DNA of 64,000 nt from Albimonas marina (GCF_029223255.1 NZ_JARHUC010000003.1:434001-498000), one strand, 5' to 3'; shown: positions 44,391 through 52,792, counted from the first letter of the stretch. Notes: a model not told the origin generated them from the sequence alone. Program-made: numbers and translations.

Positions 44391-45068
44391 ATGGTGTCGT
44401 TGCGTCGTCTCGCGCGTCTCGCGCGCAGGGTGTCTTTTGCATTCATGCCGGCTCTGGCGGGCCTCGTTCTCCTCTCGGGCGGCGACGCCCGGGCCGCCAC
44501 CGCCTCGACCCTGCCTTGCGCGCACGTCAACTACGCCGGCGACGCCTCCGGCTTCAGCCTCGACTGCCAGGTTCTGGACGCGGAGAACGACAAGGCCGAG
44601 ACCCTCGACGAGCAGACCGCGTTTTCGATCGACGGCTGGACGCAGGTCGCGAAGTACGACGTGAGCTCGCGCGGCTACGAGGGCCGCGGCTTCGGCTTCA
44701 CCGTGGACGGCGACGGCGAGGGCGGGGCGTTCTCGTTCGACGACACGCTGTGGGACCAGTGGTCGAGCGCGGTGATCCTGTTCAAGAGCGGCAGCGCCAA
44801 GCAGGCCGAGAAGGCCGGCTCTCCGGGGAACGTGGTGATGTTCCTTCTGCAGCCCGACGTGCTGTTCGGCGAATATGCCCGCTCGCTGGGCAAGTACGCG
44901 ATCAGCCACATCAGCGTCTACGTCGCGGGCGCCGACCCGTTCGGCGACGGCTCCTCGGCGACCCAGCCGCTGCCGACCCCGCTGCCGGCCCCAGCCCTGC
45001 TGCTGGTCGGCGGTCTTGCGGCGCTCGGGGTGCTGAGCCGTCGCCGGCGCGGAGGCGCCGCCGCCTGA
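44391..45068 (+). CDS. PEP/VPLPA-CTERM exported protein (function unknown)
   Basis: A 225-aa protein with a signal peptide (residues 1-35, SFAFMPALAGLVLLSGGDARA), a beta-rich mature region with two cysteines near its N-terminus (CAHVNYAGD, LDCQVLD), and a C-terminal sorting signal: PLPAPALLLVGGLAALGVL followed by SRRRRGG. This layout is that of exosortase substrates, expected at the outer surface or in exopolymer. I recognise no catalytic domain. It starts ATG after AAGGA. A similar-looking CTERM gene follows. Confidence 0.8.
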   Translation: MVSLRRLARLARRVSFAFMPALAGLVLLSGGDARAATASTLPCAHVNYAGDASGFSLDCQVLDAENDKAETLDEQTAFSIDGWTQVAKYDVSSRGYEGRGFGFTVDGDGEGGAFSFDDTLWDQWSSAVILFKSGSAKQAEKAGSPGNVVMFLLQPDVLFGEYARSLGKYAISHISVYVAGADPFGDGSSATQPLPTPLPAPALLLVGGLAALGVLSRRRRGGAAA

Positions 45069-45167
45069 GCGGCGGTGCAGCCTGGGTCTCCGCCGGTTCG
45101 GCAAGAGCGCCGCAGATCGCCGCGTAACGCTCTGAATCCAATCGTATCCACCGGCCGAAGTTTTTGT

Positions 45168-45196
45168 TTGCGATCAAGGTATTTTAACTTTATATT
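45168..45196 (+). promoter_or_regulatory. Candidate sigma-70-type promoter for the second CTERM gene
   Basis: TTGCGA (45168-45173), exactly 17 bases, TATATT (45191-45196), inside the most AT-rich stretch of the window. It lies 50 bases before the chosen start codon. Confidence 0.65.
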
Positions 45197-45246
45197 CATA
45201 ACTTGGAAAGCGGATGGGGATCCGCCTCCAGAACGGGGTCTGTATT

Positions 45247-46077
45247 ATGTTTAAGCGACGCGTCCTCGCGCTCGCAGCTGCGGCTGCATGCGCGTCAGGA
45301 ACCTTTGCCGCGGCTGCGACCGTGCCGGTCGAGAGCTTTCCGGTCTACGTCGACTCGGCCGTCGACAACTATGGTCTGGGCGGCGGCGTGAAATTCGCCG
45401 GCCTTTCGGTGAATGGAACGAACGCAGGGTACAGTCCCAACGACTTCGGCAACCTGGCGTTCCGGGAGAAGATCTTCACCGCCACGTCCCCGGACCCCGC
45501 CGACCCGCTCACGGGCTACTGGAGTTCGTCCGAGAGCTACTCCCTCACCAACGCGGGTTTCCTGAACGGCGGCCTTCAGCTCGGCTACGACCTGAACCAG
45601 AGCGGTCAGGGACGCATCCGCATGGGCATCGTCCAGATCTCGGTCATGATCGACGACATCGTGGTCTGGGAGCTGGCGCCGAACACCTACGACACGTTCG
45701 AGCGGATCGTCCTCAACCCGAATTCGACCGAGTGCGCGACCTGCGAGCAGACCCAGAAGCCGCTGGGCTCGGGCGTCGACGCGGTCCTCTATATCCCGAC
45801 CAGGGTGATCGTCGCCGCCGGCGAAGCGGCGGCGGGCGGTCCGGTCGTCTTCAACGGCAACAGCGAGCTCACCTTCCGCTGGAAGCAGTCGGTGGTGAGT
45901 TCGAGCGCGGGCGCCGACCAGTGGGCCTTGCTCGGCACCAACAATCCGAGCACGACGTTCCTTCAGCCGAACGATCCCCTGACCGCGCCCCAAATCCCGC
46001 TTCCGGCGACCGCGGCCTTGCTGCCGGTCGGGTTGCTCGGTCTCTTCGCGGTCCGCCGTCGGCGCGCATCGGCCTGA
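45247..46077 (+). CDS. VPLPA-CTERM exported protein (function unknown)
   Basis: A 276-aa protein: signal peptide (MFKRRVLALAAAAACASG, to about residue 25), a mature region rich in Asn, Ser, Tyr and Thr with a CATCEQ cysteine pair, and the C-terminal signal QIPLPATAALLPVGLLGLF followed by AVRRRRAS. It should be processed by an exosortase/archaeosortase-type enzyme encoded elsewhere. Codon use is less GC-rich than the surrounding core genes. An in-frame ATG at 45214 with GGAAAG upstream is a possible alternative start, but it would put 11 residues before the signal peptide. Confidence 0.8.
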   Translation: MFKRRVLALAAAAACASGTFAAAATVPVESFPVYVDSAVDNYGLGGGVKFAGLSVNGTNAGYSPNDFGNLAFREKIFTATSPDPADPLTGYWSSSESYSLTNAGFLNGGLQLGYDLNQSGQGRIRMGIVQISVMIDDIVVWELAPNTYDTFERIVLNPNSTECATCEQTQKPLGSGVDAVLYIPTRVIVAAGEAAAGGPVVFNGNSELTFRWKQSVVSSSAGADQWALLGTNNPSTTFLQPNDPLTAPQIPLPATAALLPVGLLGLFAVRRRRASA

Positions 46078-46101
46078 CCCCGGCCATTGCGCAGACGTCG
46101 G

Positions 46102-46126
46102 AAGGGCGGCCCCTGCGGCCGCCCTT
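46102..46126. terminator. Terminator between convergent genes
   Basis: Perfect 10-bp stem AAGGGCGGCC / GGCCGCCCTT with loop CCTGC, then CGTCGTTTCC, between the second CTERM gene and the radical SAM gene. Confidence 0.7.
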
Positions 46127-46153
46127 CGTCGTTTCCCGGCGCGTCCAGCGGCC

Positions 46154-47107
46154 TCAGGCCGAGCAGCTCGCCCCGCCCAGCACGCAGAAGGTCGCGCAGT
46201 GGCGGTGGTTGAGCTTCACCGGGGCCGAGGCCTCGGCCAGCGTCTCGCCCATGTCGAAGCCCTCGGCGTAGGGCAGCAGCGTGCAGGCCGCGACCGAGGC
46301 GCGGGCCGAGCCCTTGCGGCGCACCACCATGCGCGAGGAGGCGCACATCACCTCCTCCGGGCGCTTGTTCAGGATGCCCCAGCAGGCGGTGGTGATTTCG
46401 GGCGGCTCGGCGGCCTCGTCCATCTCGGGGAACAGCACGCAGGCCGCGGGGTCGGCGGCGTCGATCGGCAGGCGCTCGGCGGCGAAGAGGGCGGCGAAGC
46501 GGGCGCGCAGGTCGGGCTCGCGCCCCTCCCACAGCCGCCCGGCGACGGCGATCCGGGCGCCCGCGTCGCGCAGCCAGCGCAGGCCCTCGAGCGCGGCTGC
46601 GAAGGCGCCGGGGCCGCGCTCTGCGTCATGGGGGCCGGCCTCGGGGTGGTCGAGCGAGACGCGGAAGGTCAGGCGCGCGCCATGCGCCTCGATCAGCCGG
46701 CGCAGGGCGGCCTGCACCGAGGGGCGCATCATCGGGCGCATGGCGTTGGTCAGCACCAGGACCGAGAGGCCGCGGGTCAGCGCCGCCTCGATCATCGCGG
46801 GGGCCTGGGGGTTGAGGAACGGCTCGCCGCCGGTGAACCCCGCCTCCTCCAGCGGCCAGCCGAGCGCCTGCGCCTCGTCCAGGAAGCGTTCGACCTCCTC
46901 GGTCGAGAGGTAGACCAGCCGGTCGTTGGTGGGCGAGCTCTCGATATAGCAGGCGGCGCACTCGATGTTGCACAGCGTGCCGGTGTTGAACCACAGCGTC
47001 CGCGGCCGCCCCAGCGCCACCGAGGCCCTAGGCTCGCCCTTCGCGGTCACGTCGGGGTCGGCGAACTTGCGCGGGGCTGCGGGGTGGACGGGGTGGTGCG
47101 AGGTCAA
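46154..47107 (-). CDS. Radical SAM protein
   Basis: A 317-aa protein with the SAM-cluster motif Cys46-x3-Cys50-x2-Cys53 (CNIECAACY) and GFTGGEPFLNP for SAM binding, in a partial TIM barrel. The C-terminal third adds about six cysteines (ACWGILNK, EVMCASS, VAACTLLP, HRHCATFCVL, SCSA), which could bind an auxiliary iron-sulfur cluster as in SPASM/twitch proteins. The substrate is unknown; no precursor peptide gene was found next to it. The TTG start at 47107 is preceded by GGAG at 7 bases; a GTG at 47050 is the alternative. Confidence 0.82.
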   Translation of the reverse strand: MTSHHPVHPAAPRKFADPDVTAKGEPRASVALGRPRTLWFNTGTLCNIECAACYIESSPTNDRLVYLSTEEVERFLDEAQALGWPLEEAGFTGGEPFLNPQAPAMIEAALTRGLSVLVLTNAMRPMMRPSVQAALRRLIEAHGARLTFRVSLDHPEAGPHDAERGPGAFAAALEGLRWLRDAGARIAVAGRLWEGREPDLRARFAALFAAERLPIDAADPAACVLFPEMDEAAEPPEITTACWGILNKRPEEVMCASSRMVVRRKGSARASVAACTLLPYAEGFDMGETLAEASAPVKLNHRHCATFCVLGGASCSA

Positions 47108-47320
47108 GACGCGTCTCCGGCGGAAATCCTGCCGTCAATCAGGCAGCGCGTCGTGTCGGGGTCAAGCCGGGGGTCCCGCACCCTCACGTAGACGTCATGG
47201 AACGCGCGCCGGGACGCCTGCGCGCCGCGCGCTCTGGACGCGGGATCGGGCGCGCGATAAGGCGAGCGCGCCCCTCGCCATCGACGCCCAGACGCAGACG
47301 CGCGCAGCCGGAGCCGCTCC

Positions 47321-48019
47321 ATGACCGCCGACCTTCCCATCAAGATCGCGCCCTCGATCCTCGCCGCGGATTTCGCCAATTTCGGGGCCGAGTGCCGCGC
47401 GGCCGAGGCCGCGGGCGCCGACTGGATCCACGTGGACGTGATGGACGGCCACTTCGTGCCCAACCTGACCTTCGGCCCCGACATGGTGCGCGCCCTGCGC
47501 CCGCACGTGACGGGGATGATGGACGTGCACCTGATGATCTCGCCGGTCGACCCCTACCTGCAGGCCTTCGCCGAGGCGGGCGCCGACGTGATCACCGCCC
47601 ATGTCGAGGCCGGCCCCCACCTGGATCGCACCCTGCAGGCGATCCGCGAGCTGGGCTGCCGGGCGGGCGTGGCGCTGAACCCCGCCACCCCGGCGGAGGC
47701 GATCGAATACGTGCTGGACCGCATCGACCTGGTCTGCGTGATGACGGTGAACCCCGGCTTCGGCGGGCAGAAGTTCATCAGCTCGCAGATCCCCAAGATC
47801 CGCCGCCTGCGCGAGATGCTGGGCGACCGTCCGGTGCATGTCGAGATCGACGGCGGCGTGACGCCCCAGACCGCGCCGCTGGTGGCCGAGGCCGGCGCGG
47901 ACGTGCTGGTCGCGGGCTCGGCGGTGTTCAAGGGCGGCTCGGTCGCCAACCCCAAGCCCTATCGCGACAACATCGCCGCGATCCGGACCGCGGCCGAGGC
48001 GGCGCGCGCCGCCGGCTGA
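47321..48019 (+). CDS. rpe: Ribulose-phosphate 3-epimerase
   Basis: Interconverts ribulose 5-phosphate and xylulose 5-phosphate (pentose phosphate pathway, and Calvin cycle where present); 232 aa. TIM-barrel signatures: [35 protein letters not shown] with metal His/Asp, [20 protein letters not shown], and [15 protein letters not shown] with GGAG upstream. It stands alone, divergent from the radical SAM gene. Confidence 0.96.
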   Translation: MTADLPIKIAPSILAADFANFGAECRAAEAAGADWIHVDVMDGHFVPNLTFGPDMVRALRPHVTGMMDVHLMISPVDPYLQAFAEAGADVITAHVEAGPHLDRTLQAIRELGCRAGVALNPATPAEAIEYVLDRIDLVCVMTVNPGFGGQKFISSQIPKIRRLREMLGDRPVHVEIDGGVTPQTAPLVAEAGADVLVAGSAVFKGGSVANPKPYRDNIAAIRTAAEAARAAG

Positions 48020-48143
48020 GCGCGCGGCGTCTTCCCGGCGGCACTCCGCGTCCCGCCTCGCGGGACGTGGACGGCCTGCCTGCCGGTCGTTAGGCTGCCC
48101 GCGACGCGCCGCGCGCAAGCGGCGGCGGACCGGGAGGACCCTC

Positions 48144-48749
48144 ATGAAAGTCTGCTACGCCCCCAACACGCGGGCGGTCAGAGTCGTCTGGCTGCTCAAC
48201 GAACTGGGCCTGGACTACGAGCTGGAGCGCTACAAGCTGGGCGATCCGGCCATGCGCGGGCCGGAGCTGGCCAAGAGCCATCCGCTGGGCCGGGTGCCGG
48301 TTCTGCACGACGGGGAGGTCAGCCTCTACGAATCCGGGGCGATCGTGGAATACATCCTCGCGCGCCACGCGCAGGGCAAGCTGAAGCCCGCGGTCGAGTC
48401 CGAGGACTTCCCCCGTTACCTCCAGTGGTTCCACTATGCGGAGGGCATGATCATGCCCCCGGTGAACACGCTGGTGGTCGAGACGATCCTGCTGCCCGAG
48501 GACAAGCGCAACCCGGTGAACGTGATGCGCGCCGAGAAGCTGCTGGGCCGGATGCTGGACGCGGTCGAGCAGGGGCTGGAGGGGCGCGAGTTCCTGGCCG
48601 GCGAGTTCTCGGCCGCCGACATCATGTGCGGCCACGCCTGCATCGTGGCCTCGTCGCGGCTGACCGACCGGGCAGGGCGCCCGAACCTGTCGGCCTATGT
48701 CGAGCGGCTGAAGGCGCGCCCCGCGCTCGCCTCGGCCTGGGACGCGTGA
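48144..48749 (+). CDS. Glutathione S-transferase family protein
   Basis: A 201-aa GST: thioredoxin-like N-domain with NTRAVRVVWLLNELGLDYEL, cis-Pro LGRVPVL and YESGAIVEYIL; helical C-domain with FSAADIMCGHACIVAS. It is of the Ure2/GstB-like bacterial group rather than the SAPGACSLA type encoded at 3580-4206. ATG after GGGAGGA. The SDR gene follows 14 bases later, so the two are probably one operon. Confidence 0.88.
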   Translation: MKVCYAPNTRAVRVVWLLNELGLDYELERYKLGDPAMRGPELAKSHPLGRVPVLHDGEVSLYESGAIVEYILARHAQGKLKPAVESEDFPRYLQWFHYAEGMIMPPVNTLVVETILLPEDKRNPVNVMRAEKLLGRMLDAVEQGLEGREFLAGEFSAADIMCGHACIVASSRLTDRAGRPNLSAYVERLKARPALASAWDA

Positions 48750-48763
48750 AAGGAGCCATGCGC

Positions 48764-49504
48764 ATGATCGACTCCCCCCTGGATTTCACCGGCAGGACCG
48801 TCCTCGTGGTCGGCGGCTCGAGCGGCATCGGCAACGGCGTGGCCCACGGGTTCCGCCGCTGCGGCGCCGAGGTCCATGTCTGGGGCACCCGCCCCTCGGC
48901 CGAGGACTATGCGGGCGTCGAGGGCTCGGACCTGACGGGCCTGCACTACCAGGGCGTCGACGCCGCCGACTTCGACGCGGTCGAGGCGGTGGAGCCGGCC
49001 TTCGAGCGGCTCGACGTCCTCGTCGCCTGCCAGGGCACCGTGATCTACAAGCGCGGCGAGTTCGAGATGGCGGGCTTCCAGCGCGTGGTCGACGTGAACC
49101 TGAACTCGATGATGGCCTGCGCGGTGAAGTTCCGCCCCATGCTCTCGGAGGCGAAGGGCTCGCTGATCCTGGTCAGCTCGATCGTCGCCTACCACGCCGC
49201 CAAGGGGAACCCGGCCTACGCCGCCTCGAAGGCCGGGGTGGTCGGTCTGACCCGCACGCTGGGCCAGGCCTGGGCGCCCGAGGGCATCCGCGTGAACGGC
49301 ATCGCGCCGGGTCTGGTGGCCACCAAGTTGACCAAGGTGACGACCGAGAATCCCGACCGTCGGGCCGGCGCGCTGGCCGGAATTCCGGCCGGCCGGATGG
49401 GCGAGCCGGAGGACATGGCGGGGGCGGCGCTGTTCCTCGCTTCTCCCCTGGCGAGCTACATATTCGGCCAGACGCTGACCGTGGACGGCGGTATGATCCT
49501 GTAA
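48764..49504 (+). CDS. Short-chain dehydrogenase/reductase
   Basis: A 246-aa Rossmann-fold NAD(P)-dependent oxidoreductase. Cofactor motif VVGGSSGIGNG at residues 13-23 (TGxxxGIG variant), VACQG in place of NNAG, catalytic Ser in ILVSSIVAYHAA, Tyr/Lys in YAASKAG, and the C-terminal GQTLTVDGG. I chose the ATG at 48764 because AGGAG is 8 bases upstream; the ATG at 48758 is too close to it. Substrate unknown. A strong small-RNA promoter follows just after its stop. Confidence 0.9.
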   Translation: MIDSPLDFTGRTVLVVGGSSGIGNGVAHGFRRCGAEVHVWGTRPSAEDYAGVEGSDLTGLHYQGVDAADFDAVEAVEPAFERLDVLVACQGTVIYKRGEFEMAGFQRVVDVNLNSMMACAVKFRPMLSEAKGSLILVSSIVAYHAAKGNPAYAASKAGVVGLTRTLGQAWAPEGIRVNGIAPGLVATKLTKVTTENPDRRAGALAGIPAGRMGEPEDMAGAALFLASPLASYIFGQTLTVDGGMIL

Positions 49505-49542
49505 TGAAATACGATTCCGCATTCGTATGGGAACATGAACGC

Positions 49543-49570
49543 TTGACGACAGCCCGCTCTCCTCTATGTT
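49543..49570 (+). promoter_or_regulatory. Strong sigma-70-type promoter of the candidate small RNA
   Basis: TTGACG (49543-49548), 16-base spacer, TATGTT (49565-49570). This is one of the best consensus promoters in the window; transcription would start about 49576-49578. Confidence 0.7.
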
Positions 49571-49575
49571 GAGTC

Positions 49576-49748
49576 CCGCATCAGTTGCGTGAGCGTTGAC
49601 CCCAGCTCAGCGTAGTGTGCCAATAGGCGACGAGCCCCTCCCCAGGGTCGCCGCCGTAACAGAGCGTAGGTTCGCCAGCGGGCAATTAGGCCCCCGTGCG
49701 GATATCTGAACTAGCAAGGGCCACGCGGATCGCGTGGCCTTTTCTTTT
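49576..49748 (+). ncRNA. Candidate structured small RNA, about 170 nt, class not identified
   Basis: Bounded by a strong promoter and by an intrinsic terminator (perfect 9-bp stem 49719-49727/49731-49739 followed by TTTTCTTTT). There is no ORF or ribosome-binding site inside. Visible pairings: a 5' hairpin CGCA/TGCG; AGCTCAG with CTGAACT and GCCAAT with ATTAGGC as long-range closing helices; and an internal GGCGAC/GTCGCC hairpin whose loop is C/U-rich (GAGCCCCTCCCCAGG). The size and rod-like long-range pairing would suit a 6S-type RNA, and the CCCCTCCCC loop resembles anti-Shine-Dalgarno loops of alphaproteobacterial sRNAs. Neither identification is secure. Confidence 0.6.
49719..49748 (+). 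terminator. Intrinsic terminator of the small RNA
   Basis: GGCCACGCG, loop GAT, CGCGTGGCC, then TTTTCTTTT. Textbook rho-independent terminator, rare in its quality for this GC-rich window. Confidence 0.9.
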
Positions 49749-49877
49749 GCGCGGCGCGCTTCGCGGCGGTCCGGCGAGCCCTCCGCGCGGAGGGCCGCAT
49801 GGACAGGCGCGCGCGAATTGCCTAGCGTCCGGCGCGCGTCCGCTTTCGGCCGCGGATCCCAAGCCCCCCGCCTCCCC

Positions 49878-51287
49878 TTGCAGCTCGTCCTCTTCACCAA
49901 CGGCGTCATCTTCGCCCTGATGGGCGTGCTGATGCTGGCGCCCGCCGCCGTCGACGGCCGGCTCGACGGTCCCTTCGTCGAGGCGGCCTTCCTGACGGTC
50001 GCCGTCGGCGCGCTGGTCGCGGCCGCCGCGCGGGGCGGGCGGCCGGGGTTCCGGCCGCGCCACGCCTTCGCCATGACCACCACCGCCTGGATCACCGCCG
50101 CCGCCGCGGGCGCGATGCCCATGCTGGTGGGCGGGATCAGCTTCACCGACGCCTATTTCGAGTCGATGTCGGGCCTGACCACCACCGGCTCGACCGTGCT
50201 GTCGGGGCTGGACGCGCAGCCGCGCGGGCTGCTCGCCTGGCGCTCGATCCTGCAATGGCTGGGCGGCGTGGGGATCATCGTGATGGGCATCGCGGTGCTG
50301 CCGGCGCTGCGGGTCGGGGGCATGCAGCTCTACCGTTCCGAATCCTCGGACAAGGCGGAGAAGGAGTTCGCCTCCGCCGGGCGCTTCGCCACCGGCACCG
50401 CCTTCGTCTACCTGCTGCTGACGCTGGCCTGCATGATGGCCTACGAGCTGTGCGGCATGGGCGACTTCGAGGCGCTGATGCACGCGATGACCACCGTCTC
50501 GACGGGCGGCTTCTCGACCCACGACGCGTCGCTGGGGCACTACAACGACACGCCCGCGATCCAGTGGGTGGCGGTGGTCTTCATGCTCTCGGGCAGCCTG
50601 CCGTTCATCTGGTACCTGCGCGGCTGGACGCGGCGGACCTTCGACAGCGAGCAGGTGCGGATCTACGTCGGCTCGCTGGCGGTCATCATCCTCGCCGTCG
50701 CCGCCTGGCTGGCGGTGGAGCGGGCCGAGGCGCCGCTGGACGCGCTGCGCCTGTCGGCCTTCAACGTGGTCAGCCTGGTGACCACCACCGGCTTCGCCAA
50801 CACCGACTACATGCTGTGGGGGCCGGCGCCGATGGCGCTGTTCCTGATCATCACCTGCTTCGGGGGCTGCACCGGCTCGACGTCCGGCGGGCTGAAGTCG
50901 ATGCGCATCATCATCGCCACCAAGGCGCTGTTCGCGGCCGTCAGGCGGGTGCACAGCCCCCACTCGGTGCAGACCGTGCGCTTCGAGGGGCGGCCCGTCG
51001 ACGACGCCACGCTGAGCTCGGTGATGGCGTTCTGCGTGTTCTTCCTGATGACCTTCCTGGTGCTGGCCATGGCGCTGGGGCTGCTCGGGCTCGACATCGA
51101 CACCGCCGTCAGCGGGGCGGCGACGGCGCTGGCGAACGTAGGGCCCGGGATCGGCGACGTGATCGGGCCCGCAGGCTCCTTCGCCTCCTTGCCCGACTCG
51201 GCCAAGTGGCTGCTCTCGCTGGGGATGCTTCTGGGGCGGCTGGAGGTGATGACGGTGCTGGTCCTGCTGCAGGCGCACCGGGCCTGA
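49878..51287 (+). CDS. trkH: TrkH-family potassium uptake protein
   Basis: Inner-membrane K+ translocating subunit, about 469 aa. Four pore-loop repeats carry the selectivity-filter segments GLTTTGSTV, TTVSTGGFST, LVTTTGFANTDY and GGCTGSTSGG, between hydrophobic pairs. TrkH needs the cytosolic TrkA, which is not in the window. The start is uncertain: TTG at 49878 begins the conserved LQLVLFTNGVIFALMGVLML but has no clear ribosome-binding site. An in-frame ATG at 49734 lies within the small-RNA terminator and is unlikely. Confidence 0.88.
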   Translation: MQLVLFTNGVIFALMGVLMLAPAAVDGRLDGPFVEAAFLTVAVGALVAAAARGGRPGFRPRHAFAMTTTAWITAAAAGAMPMLVGGISFTDAYFESMSGLTTTGSTVLSGLDAQPRGLLAWRSILQWLGGVGIIVMGIAVLPALRVGGMQLYRSESSDKAEKEFASAGRFATGTAFVYLLLTLACMMAYELCGMGDFEALMHAMTTVSTGGFSTHDASLGHYNDTPAIQWVAVVFMLSGSLPFIWYLRGWTRRTFDSEQVRIYVGSLAVIILAVAAWLAVERAEAPLDALRLSAFNVVSLVTTTGFANTDYMLWGPAPMALFLIITCFGGCTGSTSGGLKSMRIIIATKALFAAVRRVHSPHSVQTVRFEGRPVDDATLSSVMAFCVFFLMTFLVLAMALGLLGLDIDTAVSGAATALANVGPGIGDVIGPAGSFASLPDSAKWLLSLGMLLGRLEVMTVLVLLQAHRA

Positions 51288-51295
51288 CGTGCGAA

Positions 51296-51322
51296 GGGGG
51301 CCGCGCGGTCGGCGCGGCCCCC
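51296..51322. terminator. GC-rich hairpin between convergent genes
   Basis: GGGGGCCGCGC / GCGCGGCCCCC, perfect 11-bp stem with a 5-base loop, between trkH and the permease gene. No T-run. Confidence 0.55.
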
Positions 51323-51349
51323 CCTCGATCGGCCCCGGTTGGGGCGGCG

Positions 51350-52384
51350 TCAGGCGAAGAGCGAGAAGATCATCCCCGAGACGACCGCGCCCCCCAGGCC
51401 CAGGGCCACGTAGGTCGCGAAGACCGGCAGGCGCACCAGCGACCACACCGCCGCCATCGCCGGGATGCAGGAGACCGCGCCCGCCGTGAGGAACGCCATC
51501 GCCGCCCCCGCGCTCATCCCCTGGGAGACGAGCGCCGCCACCAGCGGCGGGGCCGCGTAGCCGTTGAGATAGGCGGGCATGCCCACCAGCGCGCCGACCA
51601 CGATGGGCAGCGGCCCCTCGCCGCCGGCGAGCGCCCCCACCGCCTCGGCCGGGATGAAGCGGATCATCAGCCCCTCGAGCAGGTAGGCGAGCGCCATCCA
51701 CTTCACCAGGAAGAGGGCGTTGGTCGCGGCCTCCTTGCGGAAGGTGGCGCGGCGCTTTTCGACCTCCCAGAACTTCCACACCGGCTTGCCCTTGAAGGGC
51801 GAGCCGCAGCCGCAGCCGCCCGAGGGCGCGGTCGGCTTCAGCGGGCTCGCGAAGAGGCCGGCGCGCATCGCGCCCGCGGTCAGCAGCCCGCCGCCCAGGC
51901 CGATGCCCACCGCCGCCACCGCCTTGCCGACGGCGAAGGGCCAGCCCAGCGCGCCCGCGGTGATCATGAAGCTCGCCGGGTCCATCAGCGGCGAGGAGAG
52001 CCAGAAGGCCATCACCGCCGAGACCGGCGCCCCCAGCGCCAGCAGCCCGGCGATGAAGGGGATCACCTGGCACGAGCAGAACGGCGCGAGCCCGCCGACC
52101 AGGGCGGCCAGCACGATCATGCGGATCTCGCGGCCCTGGAAGGCGCGCGCCACGATCGCCTCGGCCCCCGTCGCCTTCAGCCAGGCCACCAGCCCCACCG
52201 CGACGGCGATGAAGGGCAGGGTGGACAGGAACGAGGAGACGGCGATGTCGAAGACCGCCGGCGCCTCCGAAGGCGCGAGCAGGGCGGTCGCGACCGCCGT
52301 GAGGGCGATCAGGATCCAGACGCGGTCGAGGCCGCGCAGGCGGCTCCAGAACGCGTCGGCGGTGCGCAGGGCGAGCTCGGTCAT
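51350..52384 (-). CDS. Permease of the ArsP/DUF318 family
   Basis: A 344-aa inner-membrane protein with about eight to ten hydrophobic segments in two related halves. The FCSCQVIPFIAGLLALGAP motif is the cysteine signature of the family; members export methylarsenicals or other metal(loid)s. A cytoplasmic loop between the halves contains GGCGCGSPFKG, another possible metal-binding site. Its ATG overlaps the stop of the ArsR-type regulator (ATGA), so regulator and permease form one unit. Substrate is inferred only from family and neighbour; trivalent organoarsenic is one option, zinc or copper another. Confidence 0.85.
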   Translation of the reverse strand: MTELALRTADAFWSRLRGLDRVWILIALTAVATALLAPSEAPAVFDIAVSSFLSTLPFIAVAVGLVAWLKATGAEAIVARAFQGREIRMIVLAALVGGLAPFCSCQVIPFIAGLLALGAPVSAVMAFWLSSPLMDPASFMITAGALGWPFAVGKAVAAVGIGLGGGLLTAGAMRAGLFASPLKPTAPSGGCGCGSPFKGKPVWKFWEVEKRRATFRKEAATNALFLVKWMALAYLLEGLMIRFIPAEAVGALAGGEGPLPIVVGALVGMPAYLNGYAAPPLVAALVSQGMSAGAAMAFLTAGAVSCIPAMAAVWSLVRLPVFATYVALGLGGAVVSGMIFSLFA

Positions 52385-52764
52385 CTCTCGGCTCCGTCGA
52401 TCGGGCTCAGGCAGCCCGCGTGGGAATGGGCGTCGGGCCCGCCCGCATCGGCGCAGCATTCGCGCTGCAGGAAGCCGACGAGGGCGGAAATGTTGGCGAA
52501 GCTCGCCCGGCAGATCAGCGAGCGGCCCTGCCGCTCCTGGCTCAGCAGCCCGGCGGCGGCGAGGAAGCGAAGGTGGTGCGAGAGCGTCGAGGCGGCGATG
52601 CCCAGCCGCTCCTGCAGGGCGCCGACGGGCAGGCCGGCGGGACCGGCGCGCACCAGGGTGCGGATCACCTCCAGCCGCGGCTCGGAGCCGAGGGCGGCGA
52701 AGGCCTGGGCGGCGGCCTCGGGGGCGGGCGCGTCGAGCGCGTCGGGTTCGGGCGTCGTTCTCAT
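52381..52764 (-). CDS. ArsR-family transcriptional regulator
   Basis: A 127-aa winged-helix repressor. The HTH region is LGIAASTLSHHLRFLAAAGLLSQERQGR (helices and wing). The usual CVC metal site of ArsR is absent. Instead, two adjacent Cys (QRECCADAGGPDAHSHAG) and a C-terminal Cys with two His could form a sensor site near the C-terminus, as in some As(III)-responsive variants. It starts ATG at 52764 and is translationally coupled to the permease gene. Probably autorepressing. Confidence 0.9.
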   Translation of the reverse strand: MRTTPEPDALDAPAPEAAAQAFAALGSEPRLEVIRTLVRAGPAGLPVGALQERLGIAASTLSHHLRFLAAAGLLSQERQGRSLICRASFANISALVGFLQRECCADAGGPDAHSHAGCLSPIDGAER

Positions 52765-52792
52765 GATTCCAGAATTATCGAAATGAAGGCGC
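52762..52792 (-). promoter_or_regulatory. AT-rich region with possible ArsR operator
   Basis: Just upstream of the regulator start, the minus strand reads ATTTC-GATAATTCT-GGAAT, an imperfect dyad in an otherwise GC-rich region. It could be the operator or -10 region. The dyad arms match at only four of five positions. Confidence 0.35.

Noticed and set aside
49576-49748. Firm identification as 6S RNA
   Set aside because: Size and long-range pairing fit, but I could not recognise the conserved 6S bubble sequence, and the neighbours (SDR, trkH) are not the usual 6S context.
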